This document shows, piece after piece, positions 28,774 through 37,388 of a stretch of DNA of 64,000 nucleotides (position 1 is its first letter; each line of letters begins with the position of its first letter). Made by a program: the position numbers and the translations under genes. A model generated the notes under the pieces. It had not been told where the DNA came from and ran no database searches. It worked only from the letters and a program-made list of their open reading frames with translations. The stretch spans positions 1,783,001 to 1,847,000 of the forward strand of contig NZ_CP032152.1 in assembly GCF_003555505.1 (NCBI RefSeq), written 5' to 3'. The DNA comes from Thermosynechococcus sichuanensis E542. Its GTDB lineage: Bacteria > Cyanobacteriota > Cyanobacteriia > Thermosynechococcales > Thermosynechococcaceae.

Positions 28774-28970
28774 ATCTCCCTACGAGAACAACAGAAAGGT
28801 AATACATCAATTTCTGATGTTAACTGAATATCGAAGCTAGCAGACCTTTGAAAATGACTCACTTGCAATATGAGCTTGCGGCGCACTTTAGCGACCACAT
28901 CACTATAAATATACTATCCATAGTATGCCTGCCCTGCCTACCGTGATCTTACGGAGGCTTTATCCTTCCT
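28774..28970 (-). promoter_or_regulatory. Upstream region of the chaperone-usher operon with a 16-bp palindrome
   Basis: AT-rich 197-base gap. An inverted repeat ATACTAT-CC-ATAGTAT occupies 28911-28926. Similar AT-rich palindromes can serve as repressor operators or contain -10 elements, and this one lies about 140 bases upstream of the operon's first ATG. No regulator gene is next to it. The GGGAGA at about 28777-28782 (minus-strand reading) is the likely ribosome-binding site. Confidence 0.4.
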
Positions 28971-29042
28971 TTAGAAGGAAACAACAACCTGCACAGTATC
29001 AGTATAAGTACCGGGTGTCAGTTGATTAAGAGTCCCTAAACT
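28971..29042 (-). pseudogene. C-terminal remnant of an additional SCPU gene, joined to the end of ileS
   Basis: The frame SLGTLNQLTPGTYTDTVQVVVSF then stop matches the C-terminus of the neighbouring SCPU protein (SGTLDQLQPGAYTDSVQVTVSF) at most positions. Nothing upstream in this frame resembles SCPU; instead ileS coding sequence is found. The ileS stop TAA falls inside this remnant. It has no start of its own. Confidence 0.85.
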
Positions 29043-31896
29043 TTCGAGGCAGGGCGGCTTGACAGCGATCGCACAACTGGGGATGCAAGGGCGATTGGCC
29101 AACAGTCTCAGAATAGTTCCAGCAGCGGACGCATTTCTCACCCTCGGCATGACCCACACCAATCCATCGTCCTTCTGCCTCAAGGACATAGGGCACGTCC
29201 ACCGCTTCCCGTTCCGGCATCAGCTCCACTTGGGACACTAAAAAGAGATAGCGCAGTTCATCCACCCCGTTGCCACTGAGGGCATCACTGGGATTCATGT
29301 CTGCAAGGCGATCGCGCCACTCTGGATCGGCAACATAGAGCCACACTTTGGCTTCCAAAGAGGAGCCAATGAGCTTTTCGGTACGAGCCTGTTCGAGTAC
29401 CTTGTTGACCTCTAGACGCAGTTGCCGCAGGCGTTGCCACTCACTTGCTAGGGTTGGCTCGTACCACTGGGCGCAAAGCTCTACCCAGCCGCTTTGAAAG
29501 ACTGAAAGGTAGGGGGTTTTGAAGGGTAAATGTTGCCAAATATCCTCGGCTAGATGCGGAAGCACTGGGGCAATGGCACGGGCGAGGTTTTGAACCGCAA
29601 TGGCAAGCACGGTTTGACAACTACGACGGCGATCGCTATCGGGGGCACTGATGTATAGCCGATCTTTTGCGATGTCCAGATAAAAGTTTGACAAGTCAAC
29701 AACACACAGATTTTGAATGGTTTGGAAAAAGCGATAGAACTGAAAGCTATCAAAAGCCGCCGTTACTTCACTGAAGACTTCGTGCAGCCGATGTAGCATA
29801 TAGCGATCCAACGCGGGCAGTTGGGCATAGGGAATCGCATCCTGATCGGGGTTAAAGTCGTGGAGATTTCCGAGGAGAAAGCGGGCTGTATTGCGAATCT
29901 TGCGATAGACATCCGCCAACTGCTTGAGGATATTTTTGCCAATGGGCACGTCATTGGCGTAGTCCACGGAGGAAACCCACAGGCGCAGCACGTCAGCACC
30001 GTAGGGAGGGTCTTGCTTTTGGTTTTTGCCCCCTTCAATCACTTCGCGGGGATCGGTGACATTGCCGAGGGACTTACTCATTTTCCGCCCCTGCTCATCG
30101 AGGACAAAACCATGGGTGAGGACAGCCTTGTAGGGGGCTTGGCCTTTCACGGCCACCCGTGTCAGCAAGGAGGATTGAAACCAGCCCCGGTGTTGGTCAG
30201 AGCCTTCAAGGTAGAGGTCTGCCTGCTGATCGCCGAGAACCGCCGCCCAAGAGGATCCCGAATCAAACCAGACATCCATCGTGTCGGTGCCTTTTTCGTA
30301 GCGATCGGCCTGATCTCGTAGCGATTCAGGGAGTAATTCCGCAACAGAGAGTTCCCACCACGCATCGGAGCCGCGATCGCGAATAATGGTTTGCACATGG
30401 GCAATAGTTTCTGCCGTCAGCAGCGGTTCCCCCGTTTCTTTGTCATAAAAGACGGGAATCGGCACGCCCCAACTGCGCTGCCGCGAAATACACCAGTCGG
30501 AACGCTCGGCCACCATTGCCGTAATGCGGTTTTCCCCTTGGGCAGGAATCCACTTCACCTCGGCGATCGCCCTGAGTGCCGCATCGCGAAAGCCCTCAAC
30601 GGACGCAAACCACTGCTCCGTAGCACGGAAGATCGTTGGTTTTTTCGTGCGCCAGTCGTAGGGATACTTGTGGACATAGGGTTCTTCCTTGAGGAGGGAA
30701 CCACACGCTTGCAGGGCTGCGATGACCGCTTCATTCCCTTCCTTGAGCACATTGAGACCGGCAAATGGCCCCGCTTCCGCTGTAAAGCAGCCATTCTCAT
30801 CCACCGGCGACAGAATCGGCAGGCCATAGCGCTGACCCACGGCATAGTCCTCTAAGCCATGACCGGGGGCGGTATGTACCAATCCCGTTCCCGATTCCGT
30901 GGTCACATAGTCGCCACCAATAACAATTTTGCTCTCGCGCTCAAAGAGGGGATGGCGATAGCGGCCATGTTCCAAGTCAGCTCCTTTGGCGGTGGCAACG
31001 ACCTTAAGGGTGCAACCAAGGGTGTCACTGAGGCGCTCTACAAGATCCTTGGCAACAATCAAGTACTGGTAGCGGCCACTAGGCGTGATCTCCACAAGGG
31101 CATAGGTGAGATCGGGATTGACACTGACGGCCAAGTTGGCGGGAATCGTCCAAGGGGTTGTTGTCCAGATGGCCACCCCCAATTTCCCTAGGGCTTTGTA
31201 CCAAGACTTATCTAAGCCTGCGGGTAACTCGATCACTTCAAAGGCAGCATAGAGACTACGGGAGGTGTGGCCTTCGGGGTATTCCAATTCGGCTTCGGCA
31301 AGGGCAGTTTTAGAGCTAGGACTCCAGTGGACGGGTTTTAGCCCCCGATAGATATAGCCCCGCAGCACCATTTCGCCAAAGACACCGATTTGGGCGGCCT
31401 CATAGTCGGGGGTGAGGGTCAAGTAAGGATGCTCCCAGTCACCCCAGACCCCATAGCGTTGGAAACTCTGCTTTTGCTCCGCCACGGTTTTGAGGGCAAA
31501 TTCCTTGGCCTGTTGGCGGAGAGTAAGGGGGGTAAGCTGGGCACGCTGTTCGGGTTTCAGGTTTTGCAGGACTTTGAGTTCAATGGGCAGGCCGTGGCAG
31601 TCCCACCCCGGACGGTAGTGAACTTTGCGTCCCCGCAGGAGTTGGTACTTATTGATGATGTCCTTGAGAATTTTATTAAGGGCATGGCCAATGTGGAGAG
31701 CACCATTGGCGTAGGGGGGGCCATCGTGGAGAATAAAGACCTCACCCGGATTGGTTTGCTGAAGGGTTTCATAAATTTGGTGCTGTGCCCAAAAGGCCTG
31801 TAATTGGGGTTCCCGTGTTGCGGCATTTGCCCGCATTTCAAACGTCGTTTGGGGCAGGTTGACAGTGTCTTTGTAGTCGGCGGTCGCGTCAGTCAT
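29026..31896 (-). CDS. ileS: Isoleucyl-tRNA synthetase
   Basis: Charges tRNA-Ile with isoleucine. The 956-aa class I synthetase has the HIGH motif in NGALHIGHALNK near residue 70, the CP1 editing domain (about 180-400, with a TGLVHTAPGHGLEDY motif), KMSKS in RKMSKSLGNV near 605, an anticodon-binding helical region and a C-terminal zinc finger (CVRCWNYS...LCDRCQ). The last few residues (PRKFRDS) are encoded across the junction with the SCPU remnant, so the native C-terminus may have been slightly altered. The zinc-finger cysteines are intact, so the enzyme should work. Confidence 0.97.
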   Translation of the reverse strand: MTDATADYKDTVNLPQTTFEMRANAATREPQLQAFWAQHQIYETLQQTNPGEVFILHDGPPYANGALHIGHALNKILKDIINKYQLLRGRKVHYRPGWDCHGLPIELKVLQNLKPEQRAQLTPLTLRQQAKEFALKTVAEQKQSFQRYGVWGDWEHPYLTLTPDYEAAQIGVFGEMVLRGYIYRGLKPVHWSPSSKTALAEAELEYPEGHTSRSLYAAFEVIELPAGLDKSWYKALGKLGVAIWTTTPWTIPANLAVSVNPDLTYALVEITPSGRYQYLIVAKDLVERLSDTLGCTLKVVATAKGADLEHGRYRHPLFERESKIVIGGDYVTTESGTGLVHTAPGHGLEDYAVGQRYGLPILSPVDENGCFTAEAGPFAGLNVLKEGNEAVIAALQACGSLLKEEPYVHKYPYDWRTKKPTIFRATEQWFASVEGFRDAALRAIAEVKWIPAQGENRITAMVAERSDWCISRQRSWGVPIPVFYDKETGEPLLTAETIAHVQTIIRDRGSDAWWELSVAELLPESLRDQADRYEKGTDTMDVWFDSGSSWAAVLGDQQADLYLEGSDQHRGWFQSSLLTRVAVKGQAPYKAVLTHGFVLDEQGRKMSKSLGNVTDPREVIEGGKNQKQDPPYGADVLRLWVSSVDYANDVPIGKNILKQLADVYRKIRNTARFLLGNLHDFNPDQDAIPYAQLPALDRYMLHRLHEVFSEVTAAFDSFQFYRFFQTIQNLCVVDLSNFYLDIAKDRLYISAPDSDRRRSCQTVLAIAVQNLARAIAPVLPHLAEDIWQHLPFKTPYLSVFQSGWVELCAQWYEPTLASEWQRLRQLRLEVNKVLEQARTEKLIGSSLEAKVWLYVADPEWRDRLADMNPSDALSGNGVDELRYLFLVSQVELMPEREAVDVPYVLEAEGRWIGVGHAEGEKCVRCWNYSETVGQSPLHPQLCDRCQAALPRKFRDS

Positions 31897-31985
31897 GGGT
31901 GGGTACAGCGGGGTATGATGTTTTAGAGCAAGAAAAAATCAGGAATGGATTCAATTGTAGGGGAACTGTTCTTGCGGACTCAAGG

Positions 31986-32447
31986 ATGATTTCCGTTCTC
32001 GGTTTAGATCTGGGGCGCAAGCGCATTGGCGTAGCGGGGTGCGATCGCTTGGGGCAGTTGGCCACGGGCATTACCACGATTCAGCGGCGGAATTTTGCCA
32101 GTGATGTGGCACAGCTTCGTCAGATTTGCCAAGAACGAGGGGTAGAAAAACTAATTGTCGGCTTGCCCTACACCCTCGATGGTCAACTGGGTTCCCAAGC
32201 GCGGCAAGTGCAACATCTGGCGGAAAAAATTGGCGCGGCCTTGAACTTGCCCGTGGAATATATGGATGAGCGACTTACCTCATTTCAGGCGGAGGAGATT
32301 CTCAAACAGCGACGGCGATCGCCGCGGCACCATAAGGACTTAGTGGATCAAATTGCTGCTGCCCTAATTTTGCAACAATGGCTCGATGCCCGTTCTCAAG
32401 CCCTAAAATCAACATCGGCAGCCGTTGACCCCCCCTCCAAGGCATGA
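31986..32447 (+). CDS. ruvX: RuvX/YqgF-family nuclease (putative Holliday junction resolvase)
   Basis: Predicted 153-aa RNase H-fold protein. Motifs: VLGLDLGRKRIGVA (catalytic aspartate), LIVGLPYTLDGQLGSQA, VEYMDERLTS and a late KDLVDQIAAALILQQW. YqgF proteins are implicated in 16S rRNA 3'-end processing and annotated as Holliday junction resolvases. Start ATG 31986 is where family similarity begins; the frame is open further upstream without similarity. It ends one base before the convergent DUF3782-type array. Confidence 0.92.
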   Translation: MISVLGLDLGRKRIGVAGCDRLGQLATGITTIQRRNFASDVAQLRQICQERGVEKLIVGLPYTLDGQLGSQARQVQHLAEKIGAALNLPVEYMDERLTSFQAEEILKQRRRSPRHHKDLVDQIAAALILQQWLDARSQALKSTSAAVDPPSKA

Positions 32448-32448
32448 A

Positions 32449-33174
32449 CTACCACCTGCGGGGCTGAAACTGCGGGTCATTGAGAATCGTCACGCCATCT
32501 CCTGACTGCGCCAATACAAATAGCCCTTGCCGATAGGCATAGCGCGCTACTTCAGGGGGCACAACCATCCCTGCCACGGCGCCCAAAAGCTGGGTGTCTC
32601 GATACTGGTGCGCCAAGCGACGAAATTTGGCAATCCGCTCTAAATGCTCATCCACATCCCCTTGACTGAGTTTGGTTTTCACCTCAACCAGAACCGCCTC
32701 ATGCGTATTGACGACCAGCAGATCAATTTCTAAACTCTCGTTCCCATCTTGGAGAATGACATCGCTGTGAAGTTGAGAGACAGCAATGCCTCGACTCCGA
32801 AATAAACGGAGTACCGCTGGTCGTACCTGCCATTCCACAAATTCGCCAAGGCGATTGCCGAGTTTGCCCAGTTGCTGGTTGAGTTGGCGCGCTTCTTCGC
32901 GCAGTAAGCGCTCTGTTTCCCGAAAACGTTGGTCAGTTTCCTGAAAGCGCCGATCCGTCTCTTGGAAGCGACGATCCGTTTCTTGGAAGCGTTGGTTTGT
33001 TTCTTGGAAGCGCCGATCCGTCTCCTGAAAGCGTTGGTTTGTTTCTTGGAATTGGCGCTCTGTTTCTTGAAAGCGGCGTTCTGTCTCTTGAAAGCGGCGC
33101 TCTGTTTCCTTTTGAGCTTCTAGTAGCTCTGCCAGTAGTCGCCAAACATCGTCGGGAGTGTATGCTTGGGTCAT
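32449..33174 (-). CDS. Coiled-coil PD-(D/E)XK-like protein, copy 1 (DUF3782 type)
   Basis: Predicted 241-aa cytoplasmic protein. A short N-terminal helix (DDVWRLLAELLEAQKE) leads into nine heptads of the form RRFQET(E/N/D), a long coiled coil. A C-terminal domain (about 110-241) has a restriction-endonuclease-like core: EIDLLVV, then LVEVKTK (D...ExK), and VVPPEVARYAYRQGLFVLAQSG. This resembles the DUF3782 family, predicted nuclease-fold proteins of unknown role. The ATG at 33174 (MTQAYTP) is shared by all four copies; a TTG 12 bases upstream is possible. Its protein is identical to copy 2 although the DNA differs. Confidence 0.82.
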   Translation of the reverse strand: MTQAYTPDDVWRLLAELLEAQKETERRFQETERRFQETERQFQETNQRFQETDRRFQETNQRFQETDRRFQETDRRFQETDQRFRETERLLREEARQLNQQLGKLGNRLGEFVEWQVRPAVLRLFRSRGIAVSQLHSDVILQDGNESLEIDLLVVNTHEAVLVEVKTKLSQGDVDEHLERIAKFRRLAHQYRDTQLLGAVAGMVVPPEVARYAYRQGLFVLAQSGDGVTILNDPQFQPRRW

Positions 33175-33236
33175 TGCTAAACACAAAACTGTCTATTCAC
33201 GGCTGCCTCTGCCTTACCCCATCCTAGCCTAGGAAG

Positions 33237-33962
33237 CTACCACCTGCGGGGCTGAAACTGCGGGTCATTGAGAATCGTCACGCCATCTCCTGACTGCGCC
33301 AATACAAATAGCCCTTGCCGATAGGCATAGCGCGCTACCTCAGGGGGCACAACCATCCCTGCCACGGCACCCAAAAGCTGGGTGTCTCGATACTGGTGCG
33401 CCAAGCGACGAAATTTGGCAATCCGCTCTAAATGCTCATCCACATCCCCTTGACTGAGTTTGGTTTTCACCTCAACCAGAACCGCTTCATGCGTATTGAC
33501 GACCAGCAGATCAATTTCTAAACTCTCGTTCCCATCTTGGAGAATGACATCGCTATGAAGTTGAGAGACAGCAATGCCTCGGCTCCGAAATAAACGGAGT
33601 ACCGCTGGTCGTACCTGCCATTCCACAAATTCGCCAAGGCGATTGCCGAGTTTGCCCAGTTGCTGGTTGAGTTGGCGCGCTTCTTCGCGCAGTAAGCGCT
33701 CTGTTTCCCGAAAACGTTGGTCAGTTTCCTGAAAGCGCCGATCCGTCTCTTGGAAGCGACGATCCGTCTCTTGGAAGCGTTGGTTTGTTTCTTGGAAGCG
33801 GCGATCCGTCTCTTGGAAGCGTTGGTTTGTTTCTTGGAATTGGCGCTCTGTTTCTTGAAAGCGGCGTTCTGTCTCTTGAAAGCGGCGCTCTGTTTCCTTT
33901 TGAGCTTCTAGCAGCTCTGCCAGTAGTCGCCAAACATCGTCGGGAGTGTATGCTTGGGTCAT
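33237..33962 (-). CDS. Coiled-coil PD-(D/E)XK-like protein, copy 2 (DUF3782 type)
   Basis: The 241-aa product is residue-for-residue identical to copy 1 with the same nine heptads. The DNA differs at about a dozen positions that I could see, all synonymous (for example at 33340, 33368 and 33486). The whole 788-base unit, including the intergenic stretch, is a tandem duplicate of 32449-33236. Retained identity under synonymous divergence suggests selection on the protein. Confidence 0.82.
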   Translation of the reverse strand: MTQAYTPDDVWRLLAELLEAQKETERRFQETERRFQETERQFQETNQRFQETDRRFQETNQRFQETDRRFQETDRRFQETDQRFRETERLLREEARQLNQQLGKLGNRLGEFVEWQVRPAVLRLFRSRGIAVSQLHSDVILQDGNESLEIDLLVVNTHEAVLVEVKTKLSQGDVDEHLERIAKFRRLAHQYRDTQLLGAVAGMVVPPEVARYAYRQGLFVLAQSGDGVTILNDPQFQPRRW

Positions 33963-34024
33963 TGCTAAACACAAAACTGTCTATTCACGGCTGCCTCTGC
34001 CTTACCCCATCCTAGCCTAGGAAG

Positions 34025-34687
34025 CTACCACCTGCGGGGCTGAAACTGCGGGTCATTGAGAATCGTCACGCCATCTCCTGACTGCGCCAATACAAATAGC
34101 CCTTGCCGATAGGCATAGCGCGCTACCTCAGGGGGCACAACCATCCCTGCCACGGCGCCCAAAAGCTGGGTGTCTCGATACTGGTGCGCTAAACGGCGAA
34201 ATTTGGCAATCCGCTCCAGATGCTCATCCACATCCCCTTGGCTGAGTTTGGTTTTCACCTCAACCAGAACCGCCTCATGCGTATTGACGACCAGCAGATC
34301 AATTTCTAAACTCTCGTTCCCATCTTGGAGAATGACATCGCTGTGAAGTTGAGAGACAGCAATGCCTCGATTCCGAAATAAACGGAGTACCGCTGGTCGT
34401 ACCTGCCATTCCACAAATTCGCCAAGGCGATTGCCGAGTTTGCCCAGTTGCTGGTTGAGTTGGCGCGCTTCTTCGCGCAGTAAGCGCTCTGTTTCCCGGA
34501 AACGTTGGTCAGTTTCCTGAAAGCGCCGATCCGTCTCTTGGAAGCGGCGATCCGTCTCTTGGAAGCGTTGGTTTGTTTCTTGGAATTGGCGCTCTGTCTC
34601 CTGAAAGCGGCGCTCTGTTTCCTTTTGAGCTTCTAGTAGCTCTGCCAGTAGTCGCCAAACATCGTCGGGAGTGTATGCTTGGGTCAT
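34025..34687 (-). CDS. Coiled-coil PD-(D/E)XK-like protein, copy 3 (DUF3782 type)
   Basis: Predicted 220-aa paralogue, same architecture as copies 1 and 2 but with six heptads. The C-terminal nuclease-like domain is almost identical (RNRG in place of RSRG). Its upstream sequence (34688-34834) is different from that of copies 1 and 2, so this copy marks the outer edge of the tandem array and may carry the original promoter for a readthrough transcript of copies 3-2-1. Confidence 0.82.
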   Translation of the reverse strand: MTQAYTPDDVWRLLAELLEAQKETERRFQETERQFQETNQRFQETDRRFQETDRRFQETDQRFRETERLLREEARQLNQQLGKLGNRLGEFVEWQVRPAVLRLFRNRGIAVSQLHSDVILQDGNESLEIDLLVVNTHEAVLVEVKTKLSQGDVDEHLERIAKFRRLAHQYRDTQLLGAVAGMVVPPEVARYAYRQGLFVLAQSGDGVTILNDPQFQPRRW

Positions 34688-34834
34688 TGCTTGATTGACG
34701 GGATTAATTCACTGAGTCTTGCTTGAAAGCTCTGCTCCTTGAGTGGAGGAATGCAAAGGATACCTGCTACATACCTTTATCTTAAATCCTTTGCGGTAGC
34801 ATCTATCTATCGCTCTCCCTTGCAATAACTATCA

Positions 34835-36010
34835 ATGCACCTAGAGACCCTGCGCGCCTACCACGACACCTACCCCGCCTTGCTCAATAAGACCTACCTC
34901 AACTATGGGGGTCAAGGGCCGCTGCACCAAGATACTTGGCAGGCCATTCTCCAGAGCGATCGCCACATCCAAGCGGAAGGCCCCTTTGCTAATCGCGTGT
35001 TTCCGTGGCTCAGCCAACAACTGCAAACCCTGCGGCAAGAACTGGCACAGCTTTTGGGGACAACGGCAGACACCATCGCCCTCACGGATTCAGTCACCAC
35101 AGGCTGCAACATTGTCCTTTGGGGCATCAACTGGCAAGCGGGCGATCGCCTGCTGATTTCCAACTGTGAGCATCCGGGGGTGGTGGCGATTACGGAGCAA
35201 TTGGCGCGGCGGTTGGGGGTGGTCGTGGATCGGGTGGCCTTTTGGCCCTGGTGTGACGATGAGGTGGCCGCCATTGAAGCCCAACTCCATCCCCGCACTC
35301 GCTTGGTCGTCCTCAGCCATTTGCTGTGGAATAGCGGGAAACTTTTGCCGCTGGACAAGATTGTTGACCTTTGCCACCGTCGCGGTATCCAAGTTTTGGC
35401 GGATGGTGCCCAAAGTGTGGGCATGGTGCCCCTGAATTTACCCGCCTTGGGGGTGGATTACTATGCCTTTACCGGACACAAGTGGTGCTGTGGACCTGCG
35501 GGACTAGGTGGGCTGTACATTCGGCGCGATCGCCTAGCCACATTGGAACCCACCTTTATTGGCTGGCGCGGCATTCACCAAACCCGTGAGGCTCAACCGG
35601 CGGGCTGGAAGGAGGATGCCAGTCGCTTTGAGGTGGCCACAACCGCGTTTTCCTTGGTACCGGGGCTAACCACTGCCCTGCAGGTGCATGATCAGTGGGG
35701 GACTGCCCAGGCGCGATACGAACGCATTTGTGAGCTGAGTCATTACCTTTGGCAACAGTTACAGGGCATAGCGGGTTTGACCTGTCTGAGTCCTGTGCCG
35801 CCGCCGTCGGGCTTGGTGGCCTTTCAGTTGGCCAATGGTCAGCATCGCCAATTGGTGCAAGACCTTGAGGCAGAGCATATCTTGGTGCGGGAATTGCTCT
35901 ATCCTGCCTCGGTGCGTGCCTGTGTCCATTACTTTACGCTGCCACAGGAGTGCGATCGCTTTGTTGCTGCCCTCAAACAATGGCTCCAGAATCATCCTGA
36001 GGAAGCTTGA
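34835..36010 (+). CDS. Class V aminotransferase, cysteine/cystine C-S lyase-like
   Basis: Predicted 391-aa PLP enzyme of the NifS/CsdB superfamily. The PLP-lysine site is FTGHKWCCGPAG near residue 212; other family contacts include SNCEHPGV near 107 and LADGAQSVG near 188. Overall it resembles the cyanobacterial cysteine/cystine C-S lyase (C-DES) more than IscS/SufS: it has no clear mobile-loop active-site cysteine near 320-350. The likely reaction is sulfur release from cysteine or cystine, possibly for Fe-S clusters. It sits between copies 3 and 4 of the coiled-coil nuclease-like family, in the opposite orientation, with no evident functional link. Confidence 0.78.
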   Translation: MHLETLRAYHDTYPALLNKTYLNYGGQGPLHQDTWQAILQSDRHIQAEGPFANRVFPWLSQQLQTLRQELAQLLGTTADTIALTDSVTTGCNIVLWGINWQAGDRLLISNCEHPGVVAITEQLARRLGVVVDRVAFWPWCDDEVAAIEAQLHPRTRLVVLSHLLWNSGKLLPLDKIVDLCHRRGIQVLADGAQSVGMVPLNLPALGVDYYAFTGHKWCCGPAGLGGLYIRRDRLATLEPTFIGWRGIHQTREAQPAGWKEDASRFEVATTAFSLVPGLTTALQVHDQWGTAQARYERICELSHYLWQQLQGIAGLTCLSPVPPPSGLVAFQLANGQHRQLVQDLEAEHILVRELLYPASVRACVHYFTLPQECDRFVAALKQWLQNHPEEA

Positions 36011-36022
36011 GAATTGAGTGAC

Positions 36023-36643
36023 CTACCACCTGCGGGGCTGAAACTGGGCATCATTGAGAATCGTCACGCCATCTCCCGACTGCGCCAATACAAATAGCCC
36101 CTGCCGATAGGCATAGCGCGCTACCTCAGGGGGCACAACCATCCCTGCCACGGCGCCCAAAAGCTGGGTGTCTCGATACTGGTGCGCTAAACGGCGAAAT
36201 TTGGCGATTCGCTCTAAATGCTCATCCACATCCCCTTGGCTGAGTTTGGTTTTCACCTCAACCAGAACCGCCTCATTCGCATTGACGACCAGCAGATCAA
36301 TTTCTAAACTCTCGTTCCCATCTTGGAGAATGACATCGCTGTAAAGCTGCGAGACGGCAATGCCTCGGTTCTGAAAGAGGCGCAGTACGGCGGGGCGCAC
36401 CTGCCATTCCACAAATTCGCCAAGGCGATTGCCCAGTTTGCCCAGTTGCTGGTTAAGTTGGCGCGCTTCTTCCCGCAGCAAGCGTTCCGTTTCTTGAAAT
36501 CGCCGATCCGTCTCCTGAAAGCGGCGCTCTGTTTCTTGAAAGCGGCGCTCTGTTTCTTGGAAGCGGCGTTCTGTTTCCTTCTGAGCCTCTAATAGCTCCC
36601 CCAATAACCGCCAAACATCTTCAGGGGTGTATGCCTGCGTCAT
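36023..36643 (-). CDS. Coiled-coil PD-(D/E)XK-like protein, copy 4 (DUF3782 type)
   Basis: Predicted 206-aa paralogue with only four heptads (three ERRFQET, one DRRFQET). Start ATG 36643 corresponds to MTQAYTP of the others; an ATG at 36667 would add eight residues. It keeps the EIDLLVVNANEAVLVEVKTK core. It is the most diverged copy (ELLGELL, LFQNRG, NANEA) and is separated from the array by the PLP-enzyme gene, so it may be the ancestral copy or an older duplicate. Confidence 0.82.
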   Translation of the reverse strand: MTQAYTPEDVWRLLGELLEAQKETERRFQETERRFQETERRFQETDRRFQETERLLREEARQLNQQLGKLGNRLGEFVEWQVRPAVLRLFQNRGIAVSQLYSDVILQDGNESLEIDLLVVNANEAVLVEVKTKLSQGDVDEHLERIAKFRRLAHQYRDTQLLGAVAGMVVPPEVARYAYRQGLFVLAQSGDGVTILNDAQFQPRRW

Positions 36644-36737
36644 GACTGGATTGACAGTTACCCACACATGAATACATGTCTCATCCTAACGCGCATCAAT
36701 GCTGCTCACTTGGGTGATCTTTACTATTAGCCTAGGA

Positions 36738-37388
36738 TCAGCAGGAAGCTTGCGCCTGCCGCGCAGCAATGTCGGCGATCGCCTGCTTGAGAATGCGATG
36801 CTCTTGCACTTGAATGCGAGCATGGAGGGTTGCAGGCGTATCATCGGGGAGAACGGGCACCGCTGCTTGAACTAAAATCGGGCCACTATCCACTTCCTCT
36901 GCCACCAGATGGACGGTACACCCCGTAATCTTCACCCCCGCCGCCAAGGCTTGCTCAACGGCACGCAATCCGCGAAAACTCGGCAGCAAACTGGGATGCA
37001 GGTTAATGACCCGCTGGGGGTAGGCATTGAGGAGTACAGGCGTCACAATCCGCATCCAGCCCGCCATCACCACCCACTCGACCCCATAGGCTTTCAGGGT
37101 TTCGACAATGGCGGCATCGAGGCTTTCCCGGCTGGGATAGTGGCGATGGTTGAGGAGGACACTGGGAATCTGCCACTGTTTTGCCCGCTGGGCCACAAAG
37201 GCATCGGGATTGTTGTAGATCAGAACTTGAATCTGGGCGGCCAATTCCCCTTGGGCGATCGCCTCCGCAAGGGCAGCAAAATTGGAGCCACTCCCAGAAG
37301 CCAATACCCCCAATCGCAAGGGGCGAGGAGTAGGGGCGGTTGCCGGCGCAGAGGGGACAACAAGGGCCTCACTGGACATGACGGGCAT
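36738..37388 (-). CDS. purN: Phosphoribosylglycinamide formyltransferase
   Basis: Transfers formyl from 10-formyl-tetrahydrofolate to GAR in purine synthesis. The 216-aa protein has RLGVLASGSGSNF near residue 25, VMAGWMRIVTP near 107, the catalytic region VINLHPSLLPSF (His) and CTVHLVAEEVDSGPI (Asp). The N-terminal 24 residues are an extension; the alternative ATG at 37379 removes three. It overlaps the 3' end of the ctpA-type gene by 20 bases, implying coupled translation. Confidence 0.94.
   Translation of the reverse strand: MPVMSSEALVVPSAPATAPTPRPLRLGVLASGSGSNFAALAEAIAQGELAAQIQVLIYNNPDAFVAQRAKQWQIPSVLLNHRHYPSRESLDAAIVETLKAYGVEWVVMAGWMRIVTPVLLNAYPQRVINLHPSLLPSFRGLRAVEQALAAGVKITGCTVHLVAEEVDSGPILVQAAVPVLPDDTPATLHARIQVQEHRILKQAIADIAARQAQASC

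Larger units (their letters stand above)
32449..34024. repeat. Tandem 788-bp duplication (two full units; a third, shorter unit follows)
   Basis: Starts at 32449, 33237 and 34025 are spaced exactly 788 bases. Units 1 and 2 include gene and intergenic spacer (33175-33236 matches 33963-34024). The third unit (34025-34687) lacks three 21-bp heptad units and the spacer. Inside each gene, a 21-bp coding repeat makes a minisatellite (about 32915-33115, 33703-33903, 34490-34620). Confidence 0.9.

Noticed and set aside
29821-30321. Open frames on the plus strand opposite ileS (166 codons, and others at 30391-30855 and 31390-31803).
   Set aside because: They are antisense to a confidently identified essential gene and have no family resemblance.
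32915-33115. 21-bp repeats that could suggest a CRISPR or minisatellite outside genes.
   Set aside because: The repeats have no unique spacers and preserve a coding frame of coiled-coil heptads, so they are an in-gene minisatellite.
34835-36010. The PLP enzyme considered as IscS/SufS cysteine desulfurase for the array.
   Set aside because: It lacks the usual C-terminal active-site cysteine and resembles cysteine C-S lyase more closely; its link with flanking genes appears accidental.
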